Shown piece after piece: positions 45,763 through 54,113 of a stretch of DNA of 64,000 nucleotides. Made by a program: the position numbers and the translations under genes. The stretch comes from CAADGL01 sp964643885 (lineage in GTDB: Bacteria; Planctomycetota; Phycisphaerae; UBA1845; Fen-1342). A model generated the notes under the pieces. The model did not search any database. It was not told where the DNA came from and saw only the letters and a list, made by a program, of their open reading frames with translations. The stretch's first letter is position 1; every line of letters begins with the position of its first letter. The DNA lies in assembly GCA_964643885.1 (NCBI GenBank), contig CAZXUI010000009.1, positions 1 to 64,000 on the forward strand, read 5' to 3'.

Positions 45763-47067
45763 ATGACGCCGCCCACGCACCGAAATCCGGATAAATCACC
45801 CGAGACTGAGTCGTCTGAGCAGGCGGCCTTGGCCCTCGATGCGGCCGACCCGCTGGCCGGATTCCGGGAGCAGTTCCATCTGCCCAGCACGCCGGCCGGG
45901 CAGTCCGCGATCTATTTCTGCGGCAATTCGCTGGGATTGCAGCCGCGGGCCGTGGGCGAGCTGGTGGCCCAGGAGCTGCGCGACTGGGCCGGGCTGGCGG
46001 TCGACGGCCACTTCGACGCCCGCCGGCCGTGGTTCTCCTATCACGAGCTACTGCGCGAGCCCGGGGCGCGGCTGGTCGGCGCGCTGCCGCACGAAGTCGT
46101 CTTCATGAACGGTCTGACCGTCAACCTGCATCTGATGATGGCGACCTTCTACCGCCCCACGCGCGAGCGCTACAAGATCGTCATCGAAGGCTCCGCCTTT
46201 CCCTCCGACAGTTACGTGGCCCGCACGCAGATCCGCTGGCACGGGCTTCGCGTCGAGGATGCGTTGATCGTGCTCGAGCCGCGGCCGGGCGAGCACACGC
46301 TGCGGACCGAGGACGTCGAAGCGGTTCTGGAGCGCGAGGGGGAACGGACCGCCGTCGTCATGCTCTCGGGCGTGCACTATTTCACCGGCCAGGTGCTCGA
46401 TATCGAGCGCATCACCCGCGCCGCCCAGCGGCACGGCTGCATCGTCGGATTCGACCTGGCCCACGCGGCCGGAAACATCGAGCTGCGCCTGCACGAATGG
46501 GACGTCGATTTCGCCGCCTGGTGCACCTACAAGTATCTCAACGCCGGCCCCGGCGCGGTGGCCGGTTGCTTCGTCCACGAACGCCACGCGCGCAACACGG
46601 AGCTGCCGCGCTTCGGCGGCTGGTGGGGCAACGAGCCCTCCACGCGCTTCCGCCTGCACCTGGAGCCGGAGTTCCGCCCGGTGCCGTCGGCCGACGCCTG
46701 GCAGCTTTCGAACCCGCCGATCCTGGCCATGGCGCCGCTGATCGCCTCGCTCGAGCTGTTCGACCGCGCGACGATGGCCGCCCTGCGAGCCCGCTCGCTG
46801 CGGCTGACGGGTTATCTTCAGTCGCTGCTCGATCAAATGCCCAGCCGGCGCTACGAGGTGATCACCCCGCGCGAGCCGGCCCAGCGCGGCTGCCAGCTCT
46901 CCATCCTCGCCCACGACTGCCCGCAGGAGCTGCATAAGTCGCTCGAGGCGGCCGGCGTGGTGTGCGACTTCCGCCAGCCGAACGTGATCCGCGTGGCGCC
47001 GGTGCCGCTCTACAACACCTTTCACGAGGTTTGGCGCTTCGCGCAGGTACTCGCGCAGCACCTCTGA
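45763..47067 (+). CDS. kynU: Kynureninase
   Basis: A 434-residue fold-type I PLP enzyme that cleaves L-kynurenine or 3-hydroxykynurenine to (hydroxy)anthranilate and alanine. The sequence follows kynureninase throughout: YFCGNSLGLQPRAV, VVFMNGLTVNLHLMM, GFDLAHAAGNIELRLHEWDVDFAAWC, the PLP lysine Lys257 in CTYKYLNAGPGAVAG, and RFGGWWGNE. Start ATG 45763. With the ACMSD-type enzyme at 15.2 kb it could feed tryptophan-derived 3-hydroxyanthranilate into a degradative route, although 3-hydroxyanthranilate dioxygenase is not in the window. Confidence 0.96.
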   Translation: MTPPTHRNPDKSPETESSEQAALALDAADPLAGFREQFHLPSTPAGQSAIYFCGNSLGLQPRAVGELVAQELRDWAGLAVDGHFDARRPWFSYHELLREPGARLVGALPHEVVFMNGLTVNLHLMMATFYRPTRERYKIVIEGSAFPSDSYVARTQIRWHGLRVEDALIVLEPRPGEHTLRTEDVEAVLEREGERTAVVMLSGVHYFTGQVLDIERITRAAQRHGCIVGFDLAHAAGNIELRLHEWDVDFAAWCTYKYLNAGPGAVAGCFVHERHARNTELPRFGGWWGNEPSTRFRLHLEPEFRPVPSADAWQLSNPPILAMAPLIASLELFDRATMAALRARSLRLTGYLQSLLDQMPSRRYEVITPREPAQRGCQLSILAHDCPQELHKSLEAAGVVCDFRQPNVIRVAPVPLYNTFHEVWRFAQVLAQHL

Positions 47068-47144
47068 CGGTCGCTGCCCAGCGCGACCGCCCGCCCGCGT
47101 GTTCCGCGCCGCGACCGTGCGCGTGATCCGAGCCGCGACCGTAA

Positions 47145-47275
47145 AAGGCTGTCGAAAAAGGCGCGCCGGCGTTTTTCGACAGCCCATCGATCGCCTGGCG
47201 TCGCGTCTCACCCCCAGGGTCCGATGGGTAAACTCGCTGTTCGAGCAGCGCGCGATCGAGTATTTCGACAGCCTG
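47145..47275. mobile_element. 131-bp MITE-like element, copy 2
   Basis: Same length, terminal repeats and GTAA flanks (47141-47144 and 47276-47279) as the element at 9485, and inserted at the same point of the same repeat module. The two copies differ by several substitutions. A hairpin with 12-bp arms and GCA loop lies downstream at 47314-47340. Confidence 0.85.
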
Positions 47276-47389
47276 GTAAGGGAGCGGGCGAATTGGAGAG
47301 AGTTTCCCGCGTCCGCCCCGGACACGCAGTGTCCGGGGCGGACGCGCCGAGACGCGCGCACCTGACATCAACGGACGAGCGCCTTCTTT

Positions 47390-47664
47390 GAAGCCGGGTC
47401 TGTCAAGCGCATCTGGCAGTTTGGCGAAGGATGGGGTCAACCTTCTATAGGGGTTTCCGCCGGCCGTCGCTGCGGCACCGTGGCGGCCCATTCAACTGAA
47501 TGCGATGAGGCCCATTCTCACGGGTAGAATTCACCGCCGAACGGACGCAGCGTCCGCCGACGGTGGGCCCAAGGGAGCGGACGGGCTCTCATCGTGACCA
47601 TCTTGCCAAACCTTCCTCCGCGCTTGCCCTGCGGCCTTCATTCGAACGGTCGCCAGGCGACCAT
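47390..47664. repeat. About 350-bp repeat module, copy B, left part
   Basis: Matches 35045-35319 without visible gaps. Its right part continues at 48971-49047, beyond the IS110 element. Confidence 0.9.
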
Positions 47665-47841
47665 CATCCGAGCACGGGCCCTGCGGCCTTCATCCGAACG
47701 CCTGCCCGGCCGCCTCGGCCGGGACGCCTGCCGGATCCATCCCTCCGGTGCTCTCCGGAGCGGGAAAGAAGCCTTTCTTTGGTCTGCCGGCGACGCAGCC
47801 GATGGTCCGGCCGCGGCCGCAGCGGGCGCGCCGCACGGCGA
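47665..47841 (-). ncRNA. Candidate bridge-RNA region of the IS110 element
   Basis: The non-coding 177 bp between the transposase stop and the element end. Contains a hairpin with arms CCCGGCC and GGCCGGG at 47705-47723 and other short stems. IS110 transposases use a bridge RNA encoded in a non-coding end. The position is inferred from element architecture only. Confidence 0.4.
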
Positions 47842-48915
47842 TCAGGCTGCACTGGAAGCCTCGGTCGACCCCCTGCGGCACCAGTCCGCCCGATAGGCAC
47901 GTTGGTCGCGCATCATGGCCCAACAGATCACCAGCAGCTTGCGCATCACCGCCACGACCGCCTGCTGGCGCCGGCCTCTTCGTCCGCCCTGGCTGATGCG
48001 AAGGTACATCTCGCAGAAGCGCGGGTCGAAGCGAATGACCATCCAGGCGGCCTGGTTGAGGATGCGCCGCAGCAGCGCGTTGCCGCGTTTGCTGATGCGG
48101 CCGTTGCCGTGGTTGACCGTGCAGGACAGGAGCAGGCGCGGCGTCAGCCCGGCGTAGCAGGCCACCTGGCGGCGGCTGGGGAAGCGATGCGGGTTGTCGA
48201 TCGTTGCCACGATCGCCGCCGCCGTGACCACGCCCACGCCTGGGACGGTCATCAGCCGCTGGATGTGCTTGTTCTCAGCGGCCCAGGCGGCCAGCTTCTC
48301 GTCGTACTGGGCCATCTGCCGCTCGATCAGATCGAGCCGCTCGAGCTCCAAGTGCAACTGGCCGCGCCACAGTTCCTGTGCGCTGCACTCGGCCAGCGGA
48401 CGGGCCAAGGTCCACAGCTCGACCCGCACCTTCTGCGACCAGCCGCACTTGCCCCGCGGAACGGGCTGCTCGACCGACCGCAGCAAGGCCCGAATGCGGA
48501 TCTTGCCGCGCGTCTGCTCGGTCACCAGGGCCTCGCGGGCGCTCAGCAGCCGCCGCCACTGGCGCATCTCCGCAGGCGGAATGTGGACGCGGTTCAGTTG
48601 CCGCATCGCCGCCATGCGGGCCAGCTTCAGCGCGTCATCGCGGTCGGTCCTGCGCTTGACCGTGCGGTGCAGCCAGGCCTCCTGCATCGTGTCGGCCACG
48701 ATGGTCGGGACACCCAACTCCTCGGCCACGTCGTAGACGATCGCGGCCAGCGGGCCGACCTCCACCACCACCAGCTCCGGCCGCAGAAGCGCAAGCAACT
48801 TGCAGAACGAGGCGCTGTGCGAGGCCACTTGACCGAAACTGTGCTTGCCGCTGTTCGAGTCGAACTTGCAGAACACCGACTTGCTCGAACCGAGATCAAT
48901 CGCGAGAATCAACAC
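47842..48915 (-). CDS. IS110-family transposase (DEDD recombinase)
   Basis: A 357-residue recombinase. The RuvC-like N-terminal domain starts LILAIDLGSSKSVFCKF and carries further acidic residues in VVVEVGPLAA and DRDDALKLARM. The C-terminal Transposase_20 domain has LMTVPGVGVVTAAAIVATID and LTPRLLLSCTVNHGNGRISKRG, with a serine at the expected catalytic place. A GTG start at 48915 follows GAAGGAGA; the ATG of the longer frame lies in repeat sequence. The gene is complete and may be active. Confidence 0.92.
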   Translation of the reverse strand: MLILAIDLGSSKSVFCKFDSNSGKHSFGQVASHSASFCKLLALLRPELVVVEVGPLAAIVYDVAEELGVPTIVADTMQEAWLHRTVKRRTDRDDALKLARMAAMRQLNRVHIPPAEMRQWRRLLSAREALVTEQTRGKIRIRALLRSVEQPVPRGKCGWSQKVRVELWTLARPLAECSAQELWRGQLHLELERLDLIERQMAQYDEKLAAWAAENKHIQRLMTVPGVGVVTAAAIVATIDNPHRFPSRRQVACYAGLTPRLLLSCTVNHGNGRISKRGNALLRRILNQAAWMVIRFDPRFCEMYLRISQGGRRGRRQQAVVAVMRKLLVICWAMMRDQRAYRADWCRRGSTEASSAA

Positions 48916-48970
48916 GGCCGGGTCTCCTTCGAGACTAGACCATCTATGGGCCGGCCCCTGTGGCCGAGCC

Positions 48971-49150
48971 CGCCAGGCGACCATGGGACTCGATCCCACG
49001 TTCGGCCGCCAGGGAGACTCGGCTTTCATAGTTTCTCACGGTCGCGGCTCTGTTTCGACGAACGGTCGCGGCTCCGTTCCGACAAACGGTCGCGGGCCGG
49101 TTTCGAGGAACGGTCGCGGGCCGGAGCAGGATCGCGGGCCGGACCCCCCG
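48971..49150. repeat. Right part of repeat module copy B plus short tandem units
   Basis: 48971-49047 matches the end of copy A (35306-35391). It is followed by four degenerate units of about 21 bp containing ACGGTCGCGG (49040-49140). Confidence 0.85.
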
Positions 49151-49192
49151 CGCTCCGAGAGCGGACGCGTGCGACGATGCGTGTGGCCCGTG

Positions 49193-50251
49193 ATGGATTT
49201 GCGGCAAGCTGAGATCGAACGCATTCTCGACGCGAACCTGAATCGCGCCCGGGAGGCGCTGCGCGTGGTCGAAGAGTACGCGCGCTTCGTCTGCGACGAT
49301 GCGGCCGCCGCGGCCAGCGCCAAGGACCTGCGGCATGAACTGAAAGACCTCCTCGCGGGGCCGGGGGCGGAGCGGTTGCTGGCGGCGCGGGATGTCGCGG
49401 GAGACGTCGGACGCGAGGCGAAGACCGCGAGCGAGCAGCGGCGCGACGACGCCGAGCACGTCGCGGCGGCGGCCCTGGCGCGGCTGAGCGAGGCGCTGCG
49501 AAGCCTGGGGGAGTACGGCAAGCTCGTTTCGGACCAGTTCGCGACGGGCGCCGAGCGGCTGCGCTTCCGCGCGTACGAGCTGGAGCAGGTCGTGCGGCTG
49601 CGCTCGCGCCTGCGGCAGCGGCTGCGGCGCGCCGGGCTGTATGTGATCATGACGGAGGAGCTCTGCCGCGGGGAATGGCTGAATACGGCCGAGCAGGCAC
49701 TGGCGAGCGGGGCCGCGTGCGTCCAGCTTCGCGAGAAGGGATTGAGCGATGCCGAGCTGGTTCGCCGCGGGCGGCGGCTGCGCGAGCTGACCGCACGGCA
49801 TGGTGCGCTGCTGATCATCAACGATCGGGCGGATGTGGCCCGGCTGGTCGGGGCGGACGGCGTGCACGTGGGGCAGGATGATCTGAGCGTGGCCGAGGCG
49901 CGGCGCATCGGCGGCGGAGGATTGCTGGTCGGTCGCAGCACGCACGACGTGGAGCAGCTCGCCGCCGCGATTCGCGACCAGCCGGACTACATCGCCGTCG
50001 GGCCGATGTTCCCGAGCCGGACGAAGCCGCAGTCCGCCGTGGCGGGGCTGAGCCTGCTTTGCGAGGCACGCAAACTCACGGACATCCCGCTCGTGGCGAT
50101 CGGCGGGATCGACGCGTCGACGGCCGGCCAGTGCATCCAGGCCGGCGCGGCCTGCGTCTGCGTCTGCGCGGCCGTGATCGGGACGCCGCGGCCGGGTGAC
50201 GCGGCGGCGGAGATCGTGTCGGCCGTTCGGGCGGCCCGGGAGGATACCTAA
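49193..50251 (+). CDS. thiE: Thiamine phosphate synthase with N-terminal ThiD2-like domain
   Basis: A 352-residue fusion. Residues about 1-135 (RILDANLNRAREALRVVEEYARFV) resemble the ThiD2-type hydroxymethylpyrimidine-phosphate kinase domain found fused to ThiE. Residues about 145-350 are a TIM-barrel thiamine phosphate synthase: LYVIMTEELC, GAACVQLREKGLSDAELVRR, IINDRADVARLVGADGVHVGQDDL and VGPMFPSRTKP. Together they could convert HMP-P to HMP-PP and join it to the thiazole phosphate. ATG 49193 or the nearby GTG codons (49181, 49190) are possible starts. No THI-box riboswitch was found upstream. Confidence 0.88.
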   Translation: MDLRQAEIERILDANLNRAREALRVVEEYARFVCDDAAAAASAKDLRHELKDLLAGPGAERLLAARDVAGDVGREAKTASEQRRDDAEHVAAAALARLSEALRSLGEYGKLVSDQFATGAERLRFRAYELEQVVRLRSRLRQRLRRAGLYVIMTEELCRGEWLNTAEQALASGAACVQLREKGLSDAELVRRGRRLRELTARHGALLIINDRADVARLVGADGVHVGQDDLSVAEARRIGGGGLLVGRSTHDVEQLAAAIRDQPDYIAVGPMFPSRTKPQSAVAGLSLLCEARKLTDIPLVAIGGIDASTAGQCIQAGAACVCVCAAVIGTPRPGDAAAEIVSAVRAAREDT

Positions 50252-50329
50252 TAAAACCCGAACCATGTCTTGACGCGCGGCCGGCCGCGGGACAGGATAG
50301 AGTGCGGAGTCGCAGTGCAGGCAATTGGC

Positions 50330-51424
50330 ATGATGCGGGTGGAAGGAACACTGGACGGCGCGGCGATCGAGCGCGAGCATGCGGAGGATCCGCAGGCCGG
50401 GCGGATGCGGCCGATCGTTCTGGACCGGCAGCGAATCGTGCACAGCTCCGCCTTTCGGCGGCTTCAGTTCAAGACGCAGGTCTTCGTTTCCCCGGATGAT
50501 GACAATTTTCGCACGCGGCTGACGCACACGCTGGAGGTGGCGCACCTCTCTCGGCTCCTGGCCGAGCGGCTGGGTCTGAATGCGGAGCTGGCCGAGGTGG
50601 TGGCGCTGGCGCACGACCTCGGACATCCGCCCTTCGGCCACGCGGGGGAGCGGGCACTGGACGAGTGCATGGCCGGGCGGGGCGGGTTCGAGCACAACGT
50701 GCAGGCCCTGCGTGTCGTGGAATACCTGGAGCATCCGCATCCACAGTTCCGGGGTCTGAATCTCACGCGCGCCGTGCGCGAGTGCCTGGCCAAGCACACG
50801 ACGCAGTACGATCGGCCGGGGCCGCATCCGCTACAGGACGGCCGCCCTCCGCCGGCGGAGGGGATGGTGGCGGCGCTGGCGGATCGGCTGGCGTACTCGC
50901 TGCATGACTTGCAGGACGGGTTGTATGCGGGTCTGCTCGGGCCGGGGGACCTGGCGGGCCTGGAGCTTTGGCGGCGGGCGTCCGACGGGCCGCGCGCCGG
51001 CGACGCGGCGGCGTGGAAGCGGCACCTGCGGCCGACGATCGAGCGGATGCAGGAGATTGTGATCGAAGACGCGGCGGGTGCGTCGCGCGTGGAGCGATCG
51101 GCCGCAGGTGAGGGACTCCCGCGCGCCGGCGAAATCCGGCTGTCGGCGGAGATGTCTCGGCAGCTCGATCAGCTCGATGGGCTGCTGCGGGAGCGGGTCT
51201 ATCGGCATCCGCGTCTGATTCGGATGGACGCCGAGGCGGCGCGGGTGCTGAAGGCCGTGTTCGAGGCATACGTGGACGATCCGCGGCGGATGCCGCCGCG
51301 CTGGGCGGCGTGGGTGGAGGCGCAGGGGGTGTATCGGGTCGTCTGTGATTACGTCGCGGGTATGACGGATCAATTCTGCCAGCGCGAGCACGCACGGCTG
51401 TTTGATCCGCAGACGGGGGCGTGA
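50330..51424 (+). CDS. dgt: dGTPase-like HD-domain triphosphohydrolase
   Basis: A 364-residue HD-domain protein. The conserved N-terminal motif RIVHSSAFRRLQFKTQVF, then RTRLTHTLEVAHLSR, and the metal-binding HD pair in ALAHDLGHPPFGHAGE are those of deoxyguanosinetriphosphate triphosphohydrolases. FEHNVQALRVVE and DRLAYSLHDLQDGL also fit. It probably hydrolyses dNTPs to the nucleoside and triphosphate. The start is ATG 50330 or 50333; the ribosome binding site is weak. It follows thiE by about 80 bp. Confidence 0.88.
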   Translation: MMRVEGTLDGAAIEREHAEDPQAGRMRPIVLDRQRIVHSSAFRRLQFKTQVFVSPDDDNFRTRLTHTLEVAHLSRLLAERLGLNAELAEVVALAHDLGHPPFGHAGERALDECMAGRGGFEHNVQALRVVEYLEHPHPQFRGLNLTRAVRECLAKHTTQYDRPGPHPLQDGRPPPAEGMVAALADRLAYSLHDLQDGLYAGLLGPGDLAGLELWRRASDGPRAGDAAAWKRHLRPTIERMQEIVIEDAAGASRVERSAAGEGLPRAGEIRLSAEMSRQLDQLDGLLRERVYRHPRLIRMDAEAARVLKAVFEAYVDDPRRMPPRWAAWVEAQGVYRVVCDYVAGMTDQFCQREHARLFDPQTGA

Positions 51425-51490
51425 GAGCGGCCGCATCGCCGCACGGCCCTGCGTGACGCGTGATTGATGCTGAGCGACCCCAGAAAAGGA

Positions 51491-51529
51491 CGCGGGGCGC
51501 CGCTTGGTTCGGTGTCGCAGCGCCCCGCG
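51491..51529. terminator. Hairpin between convergent genes
   Basis: Arms CGCGGGGCGC and GCGCCCCGCG enclose a 19-nt loop, between the stop at 51424 on the plus strand and the stop at 51610 on the minus strand. No T-run follows. Confidence 0.55.
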
Positions 51530-51609
51530 AGTGGTTGGTGTTCGTAGTGTCGGCCCGCGTCAGGGCCGCGGCCGGGTGTCGCGTCCGGCCGCGTTGTTGA
51601 TGCGGCCGG

Positions 51610-52329
51610 TCAGCGGCGGATTCTGACGACCGTGGCGTCGGCCCGGCTGCGGCCGAAGTCGCGCGCCCGGCTCTCGGCATACACCCGTGCGCCGCCCACG
51701 CGATACGGTCCGGTCACGCTCACGCCGACGCCGTTGGCGCTCGAGCGGGCGCGGAAGCCCGCGTCGCTGATCACGTTCACGTCGCTGTGCGACCGGCCGC
51801 CGTAGGTATCGGAGAGCGAGTCGCTGACGCCCTCGGCGTATCCGCCGAACCGTCCGCGGCTGACCACCCGGCTGTTGCTGACCGAGATGCCGTGGTCGCT
51901 CAGCGCGGTCGACGTCGAGCGGCTGCGTGCATGCCCGAAAAAGGCGCCGTCCGCGACCGCGTCGCTGTTGCTGATCGCCACACCGCCGTAGGTCGCCGCG
52001 ATGCTCTCGCTGTCGGCGTAGGCCGTGCCGCCGTACACCCCGCGGGCGTCCGCGTTCGAGTTGCTGATCGCCAGGCCGTGGTCGGCCATCGCCACCGCCC
52101 GGCTGTCAGCGAAGCCGTTTCGCCAGCCGACGGCGTGGCTGTTGGCGATCGCCCGGCCGCCGCGGGTCGCGCCCGCGATCGCGGTCGAGTTCGCATTGCC
52201 GACGGCCGTCGCGGTCGCCGACGAGCTGCCGCCGTTGGTCGCCACAGAGACCGCGGTCGCCTCGCCAGCGTAGCTGCCTGCGGCCAGCGCCACGGCCATT
52301 CCTGCCAGGGTCACGATCATACGTTTCAT
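51610..52329 (-). CDS. Exported Ser/Asn/Gly-rich repeat protein, unknown family
   Basis: A 239-residue protein with a signal peptide (MKRMIVTLAGMAVALAAGSYA). The body is built of imperfect units of about 31 residues, each with a GxAISNS-type motif followed by an A-rich stretch, (F/Y)GGxA and an S-x-S region. The regular short-residue pattern suggests a beta-solenoid or similar secreted fibre. It has no cysteines and I recognise no family. ATG 52329 follows GGAGG by 7 bp. It is divergent from an ECF sigma gene, whose factor may control it. Confidence 0.75.
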   Translation of the reverse strand: MKRMIVTLAGMAVALAAGSYAGEATAVSVATNGGSSSATATAVGNANSTAIAGATRGGRAIANSHAVGWRNGFADSRAVAMADHGLAISNSNADARGVYGGTAYADSESIAATYGGVAISNSDAVADGAFFGHARSRSTSTALSDHGISVSNSRVVSRGRFGGYAEGVSDSLSDTYGGRSHSDVNVISDAGFRARSSANGVGVSVTGPYRVGGARVYAESRARDFGRSRADATVVRIRR

Positions 52330-52395
52330 GGGATGCCTCCGTTTCTGCGTCGGATTTCGCGTTTGGCGGCCGGCATCCACCGCCGGCCTGGTGAG

Positions 52396-52423
52396 TTGAC
52401 GCGGGAGGGTCATAGGCTATTCA
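52396..52423 (+). promoter_or_regulatory. Possible promoter of the ECF sigma operon
   Basis: TTGACG (52396-52401) and TATTCA (52418-52423) with a 16-bp spacer, about 65 bp before the sigma ATG. The -10 match is weak. Confidence 0.3.
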
Positions 52424-52487
52424 CGGGTCGCGAGCGGAAATCCGGGGTCCGGCGGGGTATGCTGGCGGGCAAATTTTCGCGCGGACC

Positions 52488-53111
52488 ATGAATAGACCCG
52501 ACCCCTCGAACGTCGACAGTTCGGAAGTGCGCCTGCTGGTCGCGGCGGCCGGCGGCGATCGCGAAGCCCTTCGTCGGCTGTTCGAGCAGAATCGCGAAGC
52601 GGCGTACCGGGTGGCGTTTCGGATTACCGGACGTCACGGGGACGCACTCGACGTAGTTCAGGACGCGTTCATCCGGGCGTTTGAGGGGCTGGCGGGCTTT
52701 CAGCGGGAGGCGGGCTTCCGGGCTTGGCTGCTGAGAATCGTCAGCAACCGGGCGCTCGATCTGCTTCGCTCGCGCAAGGTGCGGCTGGCCGTCTCGCTGC
52801 ACGGCGGGGACGAGGAAGGCGGGCCGCAGGTGGCGGCGCCGGCCGCCGAGCCGCCCGGGCGGCGGCTGGAGGCGGGCGAGACGGCCGAGCGGATTCAGGC
52901 GGCGATGGAATCGCTGCCGGTCGAGCAGCGGACGGTGCTGGCGATGTACGCGGCCGGCGAGATGACGTATGGGGAGATCGCGTCCGCCCTGGGCGTGCCG
53001 ATCGGGACGGTGATGAGCCGGCTCTATCACGCGCGGATGCGGCTCAAGTCGCTGCTGGCGGATTTGGACCCCGGCGGCGGAGGCAGAGAGGATGAGCTTG
53101 CGACCCGGTGA
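52488..53111 (+). CDS. ECF-family RNA polymerase sigma factor (RpoE-like)
   Basis: A 207-residue sigma factor. Region 2 shows REALRRLFEQNREAAYRVAFRITGRHGDALDVVQDAFIRAFEGL; region 4 shows SLPVEQRTVLAMYAAGEMTYGEIASALGVPIGTVMSRLYHARMRLK. It is the more standard of the two sigma factors in the window. Its stop overlaps the next start by 20 bp, so it is co-translated with a membrane protein that is likely its anti-sigma factor. Target genes may include the divergent secreted repeat protein. Confidence 0.94.
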   Translation: MNRPDPSNVDSSEVRLLVAAAGGDREALRRLFEQNREAAYRVAFRITGRHGDALDVVQDAFIRAFEGLAGFQREAGFRAWLLRIVSNRALDLLRSRKVRLAVSLHGGDEEGGPQVAAPAAEPPGRRLEAGETAERIQAAMESLPVEQRTVLAMYAAGEMTYGEIASALGVPIGTVMSRLYHARMRLKSLLADLDPGGGGREDELATR

Positions 53112-53577
53112 GATCGAGAAGCTGCTTGAGCGGCTGGAGCGAGACGGGATTGAGTCGCTCGCGACCGACGAGGTCGAGCGGTTGGAGGCCGCGCTGGCGA
53201 CGGATCCGCAGGCGGCGGCGCGCGTGGGTCAGATGGCGGCAGGCGGGGCGGCGTGGCCGCTGCCGGAGGGGGCCGGGCCGAGCGAGTCGCAGTGGGAGAG
53301 CGTCTGGCGCGAGGTGGACCGGGCGCTCGTGCGGCGACAGGTTGAGCGGACGTGGCAGCGGCGTTGGCAGGGGCTCAGCGCGATGGCGGCGTGCGTGCTG
53401 CTGGTGCTGGCGTGGCGGCTGACGCTTCCGGGCGGCGGGGTGGAGCCGCTGCGTGTGGCGCGGGATGTCGAGGTGAACCGGCTGGAGGTGTTCGGCGAGG
53501 CGACGAGCTTCGTGTTGGAGACGGGAGGCAGCGACGGGTTCTCGGTGATCTGGGTGATGGAAGACGAAGGAGCCTGA
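53092..53577 (+). CDS. Probable anti-sigma factor, single-span membrane protein
   Basis: A 161-residue protein with a helical cytoplasmic domain (residues 1-90: EKLLERLERDGIESLATDEVERLEAAL) and one transmembrane helix (about 95-112). The outer part is short. It overlaps the sigma gene and is therefore a likely anti-sigma factor. No zinc-binding ZAS motif is visible, so this call rests on position and topology. A small exported protein gene follows by 3 bp. Confidence 0.7.
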   Translation: MSLRPGEIEKLLERLERDGIESLATDEVERLEAALATDPQAAARVGQMAAGGAAWPLPEGAGPSESQWESVWREVDRALVRRQVERTWQRRWQGLSAMAACVLLVLAWRLTLPGGGVEPLRVARDVEVNRLEVFGEATSFVLETGGSDGFSVIWVMEDEGA

Positions 53578-53580
53578 TCG

Positions 53581-54048
53581 ATGAATTGGACAGACAGAGC
53601 GGTGCGGGGCGTGCTGGCGGGGCTGGTTCTGGCGGCGCTGGCGGCGCCGGCGTGGGCGGGGCAGGACGAGGTGGAGATCACGGTTCTGGCGATCCGGGCG
53701 ACGAAGGACAACTCGGACATCTCACCGGAGCTGAAGCAGATCGCCGAGCAGCTCAAGAAGCAGTTCAAGTACACGGGCTACAAGGTGGAGAAGAAGATCA
53801 GCGGCAAGGCGGCGGTGGAGAAGGCGTTCAGCGGTCAGCTCGTGATGGGCTACTCGGTGAAGGTGATGCCGGTGAAGCTGGACGAGAAGCGGGTGGAGCT
53901 GAAGGTGGAGGTCTCGCAGAAAGTGGGGGAAAAGGTGCAGCCGAAGCTAAGCAGCACGGTGACGATTCCGCGCGGGCGTTATCAACTCTTCGGCGGGTGG
54001 CGGATCGCTGATTCGGATGTATTGATTGTGGCGGTGGCGGGGAAGTAG
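53581..54048 (+). CDS. Small exported protein of unknown function in the sigma operon
   Basis: A 155-residue protein with a clear signal peptide (VLAGLVLAALAAPAWA). The mature part is rich in lysine and beta strands (KQFKYTGYKVEKKISGKAAVEKAF, VELKVEVSQKVGEKVQPKL). I do not recognise it. It begins 3 bp after the anti-sigma gene and is the last gene of the operon; it may be a periplasmic sensor or target. Confidence 0.75.
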   Translation: MNWTDRAVRGVLAGLVLAALAAPAWAGQDEVEITVLAIRATKDNSDISPELKQIAEQLKKQFKYTGYKVEKKISGKAAVEKAFSGQLVMGYSVKVMPVKLDEKRVELKVEVSQKVGEKVQPKLSSTVTIPRGRYQLFGGWRIADSDVLIVAVAGK

Positions 54049-54113
54049 GGGGGTAGCGGTCACAGTCCATGACTTAGGTGTCGTCGGTCCGGCGCGAATC
54101 GGTCAGCCTTCAA

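Larger units (their letters stand above)
47665..48970 (-). mobile_element. IS110-family insertion sequence in a palindromic repeat
   Basis: About 1.31 kb containing one complete transposase gene. CGCCAGGCGACCAT is present at both junctions (47651-47664 and 48971-48984) but once in the empty copy of the module at 35306-35319. The target overlaps the palindrome GGTCGCC-A-GGCGACC. IS110-family elements are known to insert into REP-like palindromes in some genomes. The long non-coding side is at the transposase 3' end, as in the IS1111 subgroup. Confidence 0.88.

Noticed and set aside
49209..49214. CTGAGA near thiE resembling a THI-box (TPP riboswitch) element
   Set aside because: It lies inside the thiE coding sequence and the other conserved elements are absent.
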